NCBI GenBank assembly: GCA_022843385.1
Contig: JALHNT010000007.1
Span: 20,240 to 84,239 of the forward strand
Source of the DNA: Anaerolineae bacterium
Lineage (GTDB): Bacteria; Chloroflexota; Anaerolineae; Aggregatilineales; Phototrophicaceae
Direction: 5' to 3'
Length of the DNA stretch: 64,000 bases
Of this stretch, positions 30,009 through 40,267 are shown in pieces; the first letter of the stretch is position 1; each line of letters opens with the position of its first letter. A program made the translations under genes and the position numbers. The notes under the pieces were generated by a model. The model searched no databases and was not told the DNA's origin. It saw only the letters and a list, made by a program, of their open reading frames with translations.

Positions 30009-32630
30009 TCAGAAGTCCAGTTCCGATGCGCTGGATGCAATTTCCGGCCCATCGCCTTCAATGATCTGCTGAGTCGGGTCGGTGTACAGTCCTTCCGCCG
30101 CGACGCGAGCATCGCGCTCGGCGTTCGGGTTGTAGGGATGCCAGTCAGCCGGGTCGCGGGTGAGCGTCATTTCGGCATTCTGGTAGGCTTTGAGTTCATC
30201 GCCTTCCAGCGTTTTCCACTCAACCGGCAGTCCTTCCAGCCGCGCCACTTCCAGCGCCAGCTCCGGCCCGTCGAGTAAGCCAGGCACCAGAAAACTGTTG
30301 AATTCTTTGCTGAATTTGTCGACCGCCTCCGAGGTCTCGAAGTGGGCCATCTCCAGCAGCTTGAATGGCTCATCCGTCGCCATGGTCGGACTGCCCACCG
30401 CATCCGGGTTGCGTTCCACAGCGGGATAGACGACCATATGCAGAGCCTGTCCCAGCGGTTCGCCGTTCGGCTCACTCACCGGGATTGGATCCAGCCGCCA
30501 GTAGGGATATTCCACTCTCGCCTCTGGTGTCGGGTCTTCGATCTGCTCACCAGCGGTGTTCCAGTACGGGTTGATTTCGCTTTCCAACTGCTGTGCCAGC
30601 GTCTCGAAGCGATCCGGTGGTCCCTGGGTGAACAGGCGCGGGTCAGAGCGCTCGGCATCCAACCAACCAGCGCGAATGGCGGCCAGTTCGGCCTGATGCA
30701 TCATCGCCTCCAATCCCCGTGTATCGTGGGTGGCGATCAGTTCCTGTCGTTCGGATTCAGCTGCCTGCCGCGCCGGATCGTCTTCCGCATCGAAGGTCGT
30801 CAGGGTCTGGCTGGCGCTGCCCAGATAACTGCCCGGCGCTTTCCAGTATTTCTCCACTGCCAGCTCAGTCGTCCAGGGATCAACGCCCTGCACCACCACG
30901 GCATAGTTCACGCTATCGTGAACCGGCTGGAGCAGTTCAGTTGGCGCTGGCTCGAAGGTGGCCTCAAACCAGGCTGCGCCCGCCAGGGCTGCGTTTGCCT
31001 CGCGTTCACGAGCCGCGGCGGCGAAGTTGGGGGAGAAAGTGGCGTTGTCAGCCGGGGCAAGCTCGGCGGTCACCGGCCGATCGGGCTGGGTGTCCATCTC
31101 GGTGATCGAGGGGGAAGCATTAATTTCCAGCTGCCGCAGGGTGATGAAGGGATCGGGCGGCCCAGCGGTGAATAGACGGGGATCGTCGCGCTGCGGATCG
31201 ATGACACCGGCTTCGATAGCGCTCACTTCCACCAGCATCATGGCCCCCTGAACATCCCCTCGTTCCAGCATCCGATGAGCCGTGTCAGCCCATTGGCGGG
31301 CGGTCTCCCAGTCCGGTTGTGGGATGAGCAGCCGCTGCTCCTGATCGGCTGCATCACCCCAGGTTTTCACCGCTTCCAGACGCGAGAAGCCGTCGGCGCT
31401 GATGGCATCCACCCGGTATTCCGGCTCACGCGCGATCTCGTCCGATCGCTCTTGCTGGCGCTGTGTGGTGAAAGGATCGGGCGGGCCGTGGGTGAACAAG
31501 CGGGAATCAGCCCGTTCATCATCGATCAGTCCCTGCATGGCAGCCATCCGTTCGGCTTCGTTCATGGCTGTTTCCAGCCCAGCCGTCTGCTGCAAGGCGG
31601 TCAGGCGTTCGGCTTCCGCCGCCAAGTGCGCCAGCGCTGGGCCGCCGCTGTCGCCTTCACGATAATCGAGGACGACAGAGTCGGACTGGCGCGTGCCATC
31701 GACTTCTGACCAGGTTTTGTAGGCTTCGAGCGTCAGCCCGTCATCGCCGAAGCGGTTGTAATCAAAGAAGTAGGACAGCGAGTCGCCCGATAGCGTTCGC
31801 TGGCGTTCGGTGATGAATGGATCGGGAGGCGCATCGTCCGCCAGGAAGACCCGCCCATCGGGACGGTCAGGATCGAGATAACCGCCGGCCACCGCCATGC
31901 GCTCAGCCTGATTCAGGGCAGCTTCCAATCCCTGCGCTTGCAGCGTCGCCTCCAGCGCACGCTCATCCGCCCGCGCTTCCTCCCACTGACCGTATTCGGC
32001 GATAGTGAAGCGGTCAAAACGCCGCTCGCCCCCATCCACCCAGGTCTTGACCGCTTCCAGCGAGGGGGCATTGGATGGGCCGATGCCGTAGCCGAAGGCG
32101 TATTGCGCCGCCGTGACCTGCGGAGCATCGGTCCCAGGCTGGTCGGGATCGGGCGGCTGGGTCAGATCGAGCGACCCAGGCTCTCCATACCGGGCCAGAC
32201 CGTCCACCTCAACCCCGCGCTGCACCCAGATCTCCCGTTCTGTCGGGCTAGTTTCCTCGGCGCTTGAAAAGAGGTTCAGTCCGGCGCGTTCGCTGGACTG
32301 AGCGTCGGAGGGATCAGTCGCAAAGCGGTACTGACCGTCGTAGAGGACGGGTTCGTGCCGAACGCGTTCAACCACGTCGCCCATGCCAGCCAGCCCAAGC
32401 TCAAGCAGCGTCCGCTCCATTTCGCGCTGCTCTGCCAGCGCCGCCTGGCGCTCCTCGAACTCGGCCAGCGTCAGCCGCTGCTCGATCGACTCGCCGAAGC
32501 GTCCGTTCAGCGAGCGCACCAGATCCAGGTCGTAGTGCAAGTGTTCCTCATCGCTTCGATCGCGGATGACATCGAAGCTGTAACGGGCACCATCGTCGCC
32601 AGTCAGATGAAATGGGGTCTCTTCAGCCAT
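30009..32630 (-). CDS. Large element-encoded protein with internal repeats (R(L/V)F..GPPDPF motif)
   Basis: 873-aa ORF; motif recurs as VFLADDAPPDPFITERQ, LFTHGPPDPFTTQRQ, LFTAGPPDPFITLRQ, LFTQGPPDRFETLAQQ. Confidence 0.7.
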   Translation of the reverse strand: MAEETPFHLTGDDGARYSFDVIRDRSDEEHLHYDLDLVRSLNGRFGESIEQRLTLAEFEERQAALAEQREMERTLLELGLAGMGDVVERVRHEPVLYDGQYRFATDPSDAQSSERAGLNLFSSAEETSPTEREIWVQRGVEVDGLARYGEPGSLDLTQPPDPDQPGTDAPQVTAAQYAFGYGIGPSNAPSLEAVKTWVDGGERRFDRFTIAEYGQWEEARADERALEATLQAQGLEAALNQAERMAVAGGYLDPDRPDGRVFLADDAPPDPFITERQRTLSGDSLSYFFDYNRFGDDGLTLEAYKTWSEVDGTRQSDSVVLDYREGDSGGPALAHLAAEAERLTALQQTAGLETAMNEAERMAAMQGLIDDERADSRLFTHGPPDPFTTQRQQERSDEIAREPEYRVDAISADGFSRLEAVKTWGDAADQEQRLLIPQPDWETARQWADTAHRMLERGDVQGAMMLVEVSAIEAGVIDPQRDDPRLFTAGPPDPFITLRQLEINASPSITEMDTQPDRPVTAELAPADNATFSPNFAAAAREREANAALAGAAWFEATFEPAPTELLQPVHDSVNYAVVVQGVDPWTTELAVEKYWKAPGSYLGSASQTLTTFDAEDDPARQAAESERQELIATHDTRGLEAMMHQAELAAIRAGWLDAERSDPRLFTQGPPDRFETLAQQLESEINPYWNTAGEQIEDPTPEARVEYPYWRLDPIPVSEPNGEPLGQALHMVVYPAVERNPDAVGSPTMATDEPFKLLEMAHFETSEAVDKFSKEFNSFLVPGLLDGPELALEVARLEGLPVEWKTLEGDELKAYQNAEMTLTRDPADWHPYNPNAERDARVAAEGLYTDPTQQIIEGDGPEIASSASELDF

Positions 32631-32862
32631 GGGCTGCCTTTCGTTTGAAGCGAATCGGGATCGACTGTGTCGAGCCGCAGGCCATGAAGTGACCGCTGTG
32701 AGGCAGCGACGGCTGAGAGGTCAGCGCCGCCCGCAGGGCGCGGCGGACGGCGTTGGGTCGATCCAGCCCATAACGATCGCACAATTCGGTCAGCGCGGCC
32801 TGATCGGACGTGGTGAGGCGGATGCTGAAACGACCGGAGGGTTTCTCGTGTGTCTGCCTCAC
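32623..32862 (-). CDS. Small RHH-like protein
   Basis: GTG start at 32862 (VRQTHEKPSGRFSIRLTTSDQAALTELCDRYGLDRPNAVRRALRAAL); overlaps both neighbours. Confidence 0.55.
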   Translation of the reverse strand: MRQTHEKPSGRFSIRLTTSDQAALTELCDRYGLDRPNAVRRALRAALTSQPSLPHSGHFMACGSTQSIPIRFKRKAAHG

Positions 32863-34001
32863 AGCTCCACCTCCCACTCGTCGCGGGTGTAGGCCGCGAT
32901 TTCGCCGACGCTGCCGGCTTCCAGCGCCAGGCCGCGTTCGGTCTGCCACAATTGGCGCTGATCGGTCGCCAGCGCCATGCCCTCTGCCGCGTCAAAGCAG
33001 CGCTCAATCCCGCCTTTCTGCGCCACCTGAATCAGGTACTCGGCGGCGTTATAGGCCTTGTCCCATTCGCCGGGGACACAGGGAGCCAGCTGCGCCTCCA
33101 ACTCGCCCGTCTCCGGATGGCGACCCAGCGACAGGATGCTGGTGACACAGTGCTCGCGGTCGTCCCTATCGGGTTGGAAGACGCCGATCCAGTAGGCGGT
33201 GCCGGTCGCGGCATCCACCAGGGGCGGCGGATCGCGGGTGGGGTCAAAGCCGTCGGCGGCGATGCCAATGGCGTTAAGCGCCTGAAACGCCAAACCGTCG
33301 GCCTCGGCGGGCAGATCATTCCTTGGCCGGAATTCACCCACCACGCCGCCTAATTCCAGCGCCGTCTGCGCCAGGGGATCAAGGGCATCTTCCGGCGGTT
33401 CGTCCCATCCGGAGCGGCTGTCGCCTTCCCGCTGGCGCAGGTGTTCGTACGCGGCATATTCGGCAGCCGTCGCTCCACGCCAGGATGAGGGTTCAGGCTG
33501 GATGGCTGCGGCTTGTTCAGCGGCGAAGGCCGGCACCTGATGCGCTGGCGCAGCCTGGTCAAGCAGCAGCTGCTGCAAATCGTGATAGAAGGCGGTTGCC
33601 ACCGCAACATCGGCGAATGCCGCTACTTTCAGATAACTCCCACCCAGATCGCCGGTGGCGGCATCGGCATAGACATCGATGGCTCCGATCTCGTAGCGCC
33701 CAGCGCTGTCGCTGTCGCGCTCCACTCCGATCAGGCGCGCATCCTGCCAGCTCCAGCGGTCATCGGCTGGTTCGGGCGGCGCAAAGCCTCCCAGTCCATC
33801 CTGATCGAGCGGTGGCAGGTCGGAAAGGGGCAGGTGATCGGCTGGCACCCAGCCGTCATCCTCCAGCAGCCAGGGATCAACGGCTGGGAATTCGTCCTCG
33901 TCCGGCAGCGCGTGGCTGAACCGGTCATCAGGCGGGAGCGGTGGCAGCCAGTCAGCATCCTCGACGGGCGGTGGTTCGGGCAGGGTGGTTGGGTCGCTCA
34001 T
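32859..34001 (-). CDS. Hypothetical element protein (380 aa)
   Basis: Long ORF, overlapping coding arrangement with neighbours. Confidence 0.6.
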   Translation of the reverse strand: MSDPTTLPEPPPVEDADWLPPLPPDDRFSHALPDEDEFPAVDPWLLEDDGWVPADHLPLSDLPPLDQDGLGGFAPPEPADDRWSWQDARLIGVERDSDSAGRYEIGAIDVYADAATGDLGGSYLKVAAFADVAVATAFYHDLQQLLLDQAAPAHQVPAFAAEQAAAIQPEPSSWRGATAAEYAAYEHLRQREGDSRSGWDEPPEDALDPLAQTALELGGVVGEFRPRNDLPAEADGLAFQALNAIGIAADGFDPTRDPPPLVDAATGTAYWIGVFQPDRDDREHCVTSILSLGRHPETGELEAQLAPCVPGEWDKAYNAAEYLIQVAQKGGIERCFDAAEGMALATDQRQLWQTERGLALEAGSVGEIAAYTRDEWEVEL

Positions 34002-34005
34002 CCCG

Positions 34006-35739
34006 TCATCCCTCGGCCGGACGCAGCAGTAACGGTTTGGCTGTCTGCCGCGCCCGATGGTCGCTGGCAGCAGCTTTCAGTTGGGGCTGGAAGTGTTCCC
34101 AGAACCCGCGCAGGAGCGCCAGCCGGGTCAACTTCCCCTGCGCGACCGCATCGAGCTGCGCTTCCAGCCGGGCGGTGTAGTCATACGACAGGACATCGGC
34201 GAAGTGTGCCATCAGGAAGTCGCACAGCGCCCTGCCGCTCGCGGTGGGGACCAGCCGCCGCTGCCTGATCTTCACATACCCCTTATCCTTGAGGGTTGTC
34301 ACCATGCTGGCAAAGGTCGAAGGGCGACCGATCCCACGCTGTTCCAGCGCCTGCACCAGCCCCGCTTCGGTGTAGCGGGCCGGAGCGCGGGTCTGGTGGT
34401 CTTCCACCTGCAGCGCGACCCGTTGAAGCAGCTGGTTGTCCTGCAACGGCGGCAGTGTTCTCGTCTCGTCATGCCCAGCTTCGTCCTCATCAGCCGGTTC
34501 TTGATAGACCTTGAGGAAACCGTCGAACAGCAGCGAATGGCCCTGCGCCCGAAACTCCAGCGGGAACGGCTGCCCCTGTGTTTGGCCGGCAAAGATGATC
34601 GCGCCGGTGACGGTGTAGCGGGCCGGTGACATCTGCGAAGCGATGAAGCGCTGCCAGATCAGGCGGTACAGCGCCGCCCCATCGCCATCCACGTGCTGCG
34701 GCAGACGCTTCACAGCGGCAGGACGGATGGCTTCGTGTGCCTCCTGCGCGTTCGCCGTCTTGACGGTGTAGGTGGGCGGCTCAGGCGGCCGGTAGTCCGC
34801 TCCATGCTCACTGGCGATGAAGTCCCGCGCTGCCTTCTGGGCTTCGGCGGCGATTGACACACTATCCGTCCGCATGTAGGTGATCCAGCCTTGCTCATAA
34901 AGCAGCTGCGCCAGCGCCATCGTTCGGTCGGGCGACAGCCCGAGCCCCTTCGAGGCGGCCTGCTGCAGCGATGCGGTGGTGAAGGGCGGCAGCGGCTGAC
35001 GGACTTTCACGCTCCGTCCGGCTTGGCTGACCCACAGCTGGGCGGTTTGCAGCCGCCCCACCAGTTTGTCCAGCGGTTCGCGCGTCTTGAAGGTGCTGCC
35101 CCCGCCTTTGCCGTGATACAGCTTTGCCGTGAATTCAGCGCCATCCGCCGCCAGCCTGAGCGCCAGTATCCAGCAGGTCTCGGGCGTGAAGGTCTCGATC
35201 GCGCGTTCGCGCTCGACCACCAGCCGCAGGCAGACGCTCTGCACGCGCCCGGCGGAGCAGCTGCTGTCCAGCGCTTTGGCCGCCAGCGGGGAAGCCAGAT
35301 AGCCCACCAGTCGATCCACGATCCGGCGCGCCTGCTGGGCTTCAACCCTATTCACATCCAGCTCACGCGGCTGCGCCACCGCCGCCTGTACCGCTTCGAC
35401 CGTGACCGCCTGGAAGACGACCCGCTTAACCGGTACGGCTGCTGGCAGTCGCGCCAGCTCGAGCACATGCCAGCCGATGGCTTCGCCTTCGCGATCCGGG
35501 TCGGTGGCGATATAGACGGCGGCAGCGCCTTTCAACGCCCGCAGCAGCCGCTTCAGGACGCGGCCTTTGCCGGGCAGAACGCGGTAGCTGGGGCGGAAGT
35601 CGTCTTCCAGCGCGACCCCCAGTTCAGTATCAGGCAGGTCGCGGACATGCCCCAGACAGGCTTCTACCCGCCAGCCGCTGCCGAGAAAAGCAGCGATCCG
35701 GCGCGCCTTGGCCGGCGATTCGACAATCATCAGGTTCAT
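34006..35739 (-). CDS. Type IA DNA topoisomerase
   Basis: MNLMIVESPAKARRIAAFLG TOPRIM, YIATDPDREGEAIGWH, EQGWITYMRTDSVSI active site; no C-terminal Cys-rich fingers. Confidence 0.9.
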   Translation of the reverse strand: MNLMIVESPAKARRIAAFLGSGWRVEACLGHVRDLPDTELGVALEDDFRPSYRVLPGKGRVLKRLLRALKGAAAVYIATDPDREGEAIGWHVLELARLPAAVPVKRVVFQAVTVEAVQAAVAQPRELDVNRVEAQQARRIVDRLVGYLASPLAAKALDSSCSAGRVQSVCLRLVVERERAIETFTPETCWILALRLAADGAEFTAKLYHGKGGGSTFKTREPLDKLVGRLQTAQLWVSQAGRSVKVRQPLPPFTTASLQQAASKGLGLSPDRTMALAQLLYEQGWITYMRTDSVSIAAEAQKAARDFIASEHGADYRPPEPPTYTVKTANAQEAHEAIRPAAVKRLPQHVDGDGAALYRLIWQRFIASQMSPARYTVTGAIIFAGQTQGQPFPLEFRAQGHSLLFDGFLKVYQEPADEDEAGHDETRTLPPLQDNQLLQRVALQVEDHQTRAPARYTEAGLVQALEQRGIGRPSTFASMVTTLKDKGYVKIRQRRLVPTASGRALCDFLMAHFADVLSYDYTARLEAQLDAVAQGKLTRLALLRGFWEHFQPQLKAAASDHRARQTAKPLLLRPAEG

Positions 35740-35912
35740 TGATCTTTGTCCTTGGGTTGTATCCTGGCTTCAGGCGAAGCCGTCACATCGCGAAGCGGCG
35801 TCAACAGTGCCTCCAGTTCGCGCTCGCGCAGCGCCAGCCAGATCGGCCACTCGCGATAGGCGTGATAGGCTTCCTGTTCCAGGGCGGCGAAGGGACTGTT
35901 TTCAGGCTTCAT
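35736..35912 (-). CDS. Small hypothetical protein
   Basis: MKPENSPFAALEQEAYHAYREWPIWLALRERELEALL...; stop overlaps topoisomerase ATG. Confidence 0.45.
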   Translation of the reverse strand: MKPENSPFAALEQEAYHAYREWPIWLALRERELEALLTPLRDVTASPEARIQPKDKDQ

Positions 35913-35927
35913 GATTTCCTCCGGTCA

Positions 35928-38036
35928 TCAGGTGGTGCGAAAACGACGCAGCTCGCCTTCGGATGGCCGGCCGTAGAGATGCCACAGCCCTTCATCCTGT
36001 ATGTCGAGCAGAAAGTGAAAGCGCGGCAGGTTGGCGATGATCGCGCGATGCTGTGGGTTCAGATGCTGAAAGGCAGCATCCTCATGAAACACATGCAGTC
36101 CCTGCCGCTGGCTGAAAATGACGCGGATCGGACAATTCTCGAAGATCAGCCGCGCCTTCCCCGTCAGGAACACGCTCATCTGTTGATCGATCATCAGGGC
36201 CTTTTTTCGCCGGGTGCGGAAGGTCTTGGCCGCCTCAATGAGGAAATCCAGCAGTGAGGGATGACGCATCAGCCGGTAGACCTCGTCCACCGCGATGATG
36301 CGCGGCTGCTCGTCGATCAGGCTGTCGCGGCGGATGGCTGAGAGCACTTGCGTATAGGCCAGCGCCTGCATGATCGGATCACCCTCCAGATCGTGGAAGC
36401 TGAAGACCCGCGGTCGGATCCAGTCGCGCCCGCCGCGCGTCAGGTCGATGGTGGTCACGCCGTTGAGGAAGCCAGCCCAGGGACCCGATCCGGTGCACAA
36501 ACCGGCGATCTCATCGGCCAGATCGCGAGCGATGAGCTGGGTCTGTGGTTTGTCCCCCAATCCGGCCAGCACGGCGCACACTGTCTCGCAAGTCGGCGTG
36601 ATGTCAGGTGTGACCCGGCTGAGGTCGGCGAATCCGTCGTACAGGATTTCCAGCGCTTCGCCCAGCAGCCCACGCTCCAGATTCTCGCGCTGGCCGCCGG
36701 ACAGGGAACGCCCCATCACCGTCTCGTAAATGCGGATAGCATGATTCTTTTGTTCGATCAGGGTGGGAAACATGACATCCTGCGGATTGAGGCAGGTGGC
36801 TTTGGCGCTCATGACATACCAGGGTAGATCAAAGGCTTCGGCCAGATGTCGCCCATGTCCCATGGGCTCGAGCAGATCGAACGGGATGCCATTCTCGGCA
36901 TATTCGCGCGTCAGATAACAGTTCAGGCCAAAGGTCTTGCCGTAACCGCTGCTACCCACCCAGATCTCGTGAGTGGCGCGTTTGTCGCGCCATGAATGAT
37001 GGAAGACCGGATAGAATGCCCCCACGGCTTCCCCGCGCAGCACCCCATCGGTGCTGGCGAGCTTGCGATAGCCGAGCGGGGCCAGCAGCAGCGCCAGTTC
37101 ATGCGAGGTGACCGGCCAGGTGGTGTCGGGCAGCCCCAGCAGCCGCGTCGGCTGGGTGCCGAACAACCGCAGCGCCCGCGCCAGCAGCTCACCCACCTCC
37201 GGCCGCAGACTGAACCAGGCGCGCGTCTCGTTCATGACCGTCGCCACCCGTTCCTTGAGCGTGTTCAGATCGTCAGCCGCCACCGCCACCGTCAATTGCA
37301 CATGATGGAGCGCATCCCCCTGATTGATCTCCTGCAGCGTGCGACGACAGTCGGCGATGCGCTGTACTGAACGGCTGTCCTCGCCGCTGATCCCGGCCAG
37401 ATGGGTCTGATAGGCCTGGATGATGCCTTCTACTGCGTTGATCGCGGCATTGCGATCATCAGTTCGCGGGATATCGACCACGATTGCCAGCGGCAGGTTG
37501 AGTAGCAGCAGCACCGCCAGTGGGCGAAAGAAGTTCCACGGGGTGGGCAGGAACTCGTAGCTGCTGAGGATCGCCCAGTACGGCCGCCCACCGGGTCGCC
37601 CGGCCGGAGCCAGATGCCAGTCGGGGTGATCGCGCAGGTGATAAGCTCCCTCGAACAGCGGCGGCCAATCCCCTGGTGTGACCGCCGTATCGAAAGCGGC
37701 CGCCATCGCGCCCGCTTGAGCCCGGCTGTTTTGATCGGTCCACAAGGCCATGCCACAGCGCGAGCGCTGGTAGTGAGCGCTGGACTGAAGCTGCTCATAA
37801 TGACGGCGGTATTCCATCAGCAGCGCCGCTCGCTGCGGTTCGTCGGTCGTCTGCGCCGCGCGACTGACACGGGCGATCTTGTCGTCCAGATTGGCCGGCG
37901 TCTGCCAGCAGATGAAACGCGCCGGGCAGTTGAGCGTCCGCAGCCAGGTGGCGAAGCGATTTTGCAGCGCCTGTACGCCGTCCTCGGTGGCGTGCATCAG
38001 GATGTCGAACGGTTCGATCAGGTAGGTTTGGGTCAT
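35928..38036 (-). CDS. virB4: VirB4/TraC-type conjugation ATPase
   Basis: HEIWVGSSGYGKTFGLNCYLTREYAENG, PRIIAVDEVYRLMRHPSLLDFLIEAAKTFRTRRKK. Confidence 0.85.
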   Translation of the reverse strand: MTQTYLIEPFDILMHATEDGVQALQNRFATWLRTLNCPARFICWQTPANLDDKIARVSRAAQTTDEPQRAALLMEYRRHYEQLQSSAHYQRSRCGMALWTDQNSRAQAGAMAAAFDTAVTPGDWPPLFEGAYHLRDHPDWHLAPAGRPGGRPYWAILSSYEFLPTPWNFFRPLAVLLLLNLPLAIVVDIPRTDDRNAAINAVEGIIQAYQTHLAGISGEDSRSVQRIADCRRTLQEINQGDALHHVQLTVAVAADDLNTLKERVATVMNETRAWFSLRPEVGELLARALRLFGTQPTRLLGLPDTTWPVTSHELALLLAPLGYRKLASTDGVLRGEAVGAFYPVFHHSWRDKRATHEIWVGSSGYGKTFGLNCYLTREYAENGIPFDLLEPMGHGRHLAEAFDLPWYVMSAKATCLNPQDVMFPTLIEQKNHAIRIYETVMGRSLSGGQRENLERGLLGEALEILYDGFADLSRVTPDITPTCETVCAVLAGLGDKPQTQLIARDLADEIAGLCTGSGPWAGFLNGVTTIDLTRGGRDWIRPRVFSFHDLEGDPIMQALAYTQVLSAIRRDSLIDEQPRIIAVDEVYRLMRHPSLLDFLIEAAKTFRTRRKKALMIDQQMSVFLTGKARLIFENCPIRVIFSQRQGLHVFHEDAAFQHLNPQHRAIIANLPRFHFLLDIQDEGLWHLYGRPSEGELRRFRTT

Positions 38037-38503
38037 GGACTTGTCATCCCATATGGATCATCCAGCAGCGCCAGACCATCATCGCGATCGGCATCAGCCG
38101 CCTGGCTAAAGGTCACCCACTCGCCGATGTTCCAGGCATTCCCCGCCGCTGCCCCAAAGAGCTGTTGTGCATCGAGCTGCATCAGGTGCAGTGGCAGATC
38201 GAATAAGCGCGCCAACTGTGCCGCCAGACCCTCCGGTTGACGCGCGGCTCGCAGCAGCCACCAGCCCCGCAGCCCATAACCCCAGCGCTGCCAGCGCGGC
38301 AGCCCTCCCTGGGTGCTGCTCAGGATCAGGCTGACGATCCCGACAACGATCCCAATCGCGATGGCATAAGACGAAGCCGTCAGCCGGATCCCGGTGTAGG
38401 TCAACCCGCCGCTAACCGCCGCCAATAGCAGCCGTTTGAACGGGATGCCGGCAAAGCCCTTCTCATCCCGGCGCAGGACATGCGACTTGAAGACCGCGCT
38501 CAT
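38033..38503 (-). CDS. PrgI-like T4SS membrane protein
   Basis: Two TM segments (LLLAAVSGGLTYTGIRL; YAIAIGIVVGIVSLIL) directly upstream of virB4. Confidence 0.5.
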   Translation of the reverse strand: MSAVFKSHVLRRDEKGFAGIPFKRLLLAAVSGGLTYTGIRLTASSYAIAIGIVVGIVSLILSSTQGGLPRWQRWGYGLRGWWLLRAARQPEGLAAQLARLFDLPLHLMQLDAQQLFGAAAGNAWNIGEWVTFSQAADADRDDGLALLDDPYGMTSP

Positions 38504-38510
38504 CGGTCGA

Positions 38511-38750
38511 TCAGGCGAAGGTGACGAGTGTGGTGACGGTGGAGGCGAAGATCACGAACAACAGCCCAATGACCACCTGATTGGCAGCTTTGGGATTCTC
38601 CTTTTTCCAGTCAGACAGGAACGGCCAGCTCGAACCCATGTACATTATGCCCAAACCAAGAAAGCCTATGACGGCGGCAATCGGCGCGATGATCTGCGCC
38701 ACATCGCGCACATCGCCAAACAACTGTTGGATGAAATCGGCAATACTCAT
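38511..38750 (-). CDS. VirB2/TrbC-like pilin-type small protein
   Basis: MSIADFIQQLFGDVRDVAQIIAPIAAVIGFLGLGIMYMGSSWPF...VVIGLLFVIFASTVTTLVTFA; two TMs, T4SS context. Confidence 0.5.
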   Translation of the reverse strand: MSIADFIQQLFGDVRDVAQIIAPIAAVIGFLGLGIMYMGSSWPFLSDWKKENPKAANQVVIGLLFVIFASTVTTLVTFA

Positions 38751-38944
38751 GCGGTCTACTCCTGTTGTGGGTCGCAAACGAAGGGAAGCCGGGTCGCGGC
38801 GTGCGCCATGACACCAATGGTATGCGTGAGGTCATCCTGGCACGAGAAAACACGCGGCCCAACTTCCATCACCAGCGTAGCAAAGTCGGTCGGGATTTCC
38901 GGCGACCGATTCCGGTTTGGTGTGGGAATCTTCCCTGTTTGGCA

Positions 38945-40267
38945 TCAGTTGAAGTCCAGACCCCAGCGCCAATCGCCCAGGCTCAGGCTGCCAAAAGGTT
39001 CTCCCCCCCAGCGCCAGCTCAGGCTGATGTCGGCAGCCTGGTCGGGCAGCAAAGCAAACGGAAGCAGATGCAGGGCGGAAATGCGTGGGCCGGCGGGCTG
39101 AGGGATATAACCCAGCGCAAGGGTGAAGTCGCTGGCTTGCAGTGGCAAAACGGTTATGCCACCGTTGTAGAGCCAGAGGCGAATGATGACCTCCCCCTCC
39201 TGGACAGCCGCTTCCACCACTTCAACCGTCAATCCAGCCAAAGGCAGTGGCGTCGGGCTGGGCAGCATCGTCGCAGTCGGCAGCGGTTCGACTGTTGGCT
39301 GTCCGTCGTCTCGCGCCAGTTCCTGATCGGATGGATAATGGGCTGTGACCAGCCAGCGCCAGTCGGTCGGCAATCCGGCCTCATCGGTCTCGCCGATCAG
39401 CAGCAGGATCAACCCGGGCGCGATCTGGCGGAAGAGGCTGGTGTCGCTGCGGCGGATCAGCTGCCGGTCGGCGAAGTGGTAGCGCAAGCGCGCCCCGGTG
39501 TTCAGCTGGAGTTCGAAGGTTGTGGTCTGATCCATCGCCTGGAAAGCGGCAGCGTTGCCCGGCGACCAGGGGATGCCGATCACCGGACGGACGCTGAGAC
39601 CGCTGACAAAGGATGCCACCGCCGGATCCGGATCAAAATACCACTGGGCTGCTCGCACCGCCCGCCGCTGCACCACCCACACCAGCGGAGCTGATCCCGC
39701 GCTGTCCACGCGCAGGTTGACCGGATAGGCCACCGTTCGCCCAGCATCACCCCCCTGAATGATGGCATCCGGATCATCCAGCGCCAGCGGTGTTGGTGTC
39801 AGGGTCAGGCTGCGCGTCGGCGTCAACGCTGTCGTCGGCGAACGCGGCATGGCGTCAACCGCTTCCGGCCGATTGAAGAGCAATAATCCCATCCCCATCA
39901 GACCCATCAGCACCAGCCCGACGACCAGCAGCAGCGGATTGCGCCGCCCGCCAGGATGATCATCCGCTTCCGAAAGCGCCAGACGGTCTCCCTGCTGCGC
40001 CGCCTGACGCACCCGTGACGGGGTCCGCGCCCAGCGCGATCCCACTGGCACCAGATCGTATTCCTGGTAACGGCGCAGCAGTTCGGCATTGATCTGCCGT
40101 TCCAGCGCATCCGAGCCGAGCGCTTCAGCCCGGCGCAGTTCGCGCTCATAGATCTGCTGGTAATGTCGCTGGCGATCGGTCGGCACCAGCTCCCACAACG
40201 CCTGTAACGCCTCCAGCGGCTGAGACCGGAGTTGATCCAGCGGGACAAAGGGCACGGGTTCGCTCAT
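38945..40267 (-). CDS. Element-encoded membrane protein with single TM and extracytoplasmic domain
   Basis: Cytoplasmic N-terminus, TM LLLVVGLVLMGLMGMGLLLF, TP-rich linker, exported C-terminus. Confidence 0.5.
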   Translation of the reverse strand: MSEPVPFVPLDQLRSQPLEALQALWELVPTDRQRHYQQIYERELRRAEALGSDALERQINAELLRRYQEYDLVPVGSRWARTPSRVRQAAQQGDRLALSEADDHPGGRRNPLLLVVGLVLMGLMGMGLLLFNRPEAVDAMPRSPTTALTPTRSLTLTPTPLALDDPDAIIQGGDAGRTVAYPVNLRVDSAGSAPLVWVVQRRAVRAAQWYFDPDPAVASFVSGLSVRPVIGIPWSPGNAAAFQAMDQTTTFELQLNTGARLRYHFADRQLIRRSDTSLFRQIAPGLILLLIGETDEAGLPTDWRWLVTAHYPSDQELARDDGQPTVEPLPTATMLPSPTPLPLAGLTVEVVEAAVQEGEVIIRLWLYNGGITVLPLQASDFTLALGYIPQPAGPRISALHLLPFALLPDQAADISLSWRWGGEPFGSLSLGDWRWGLDFN

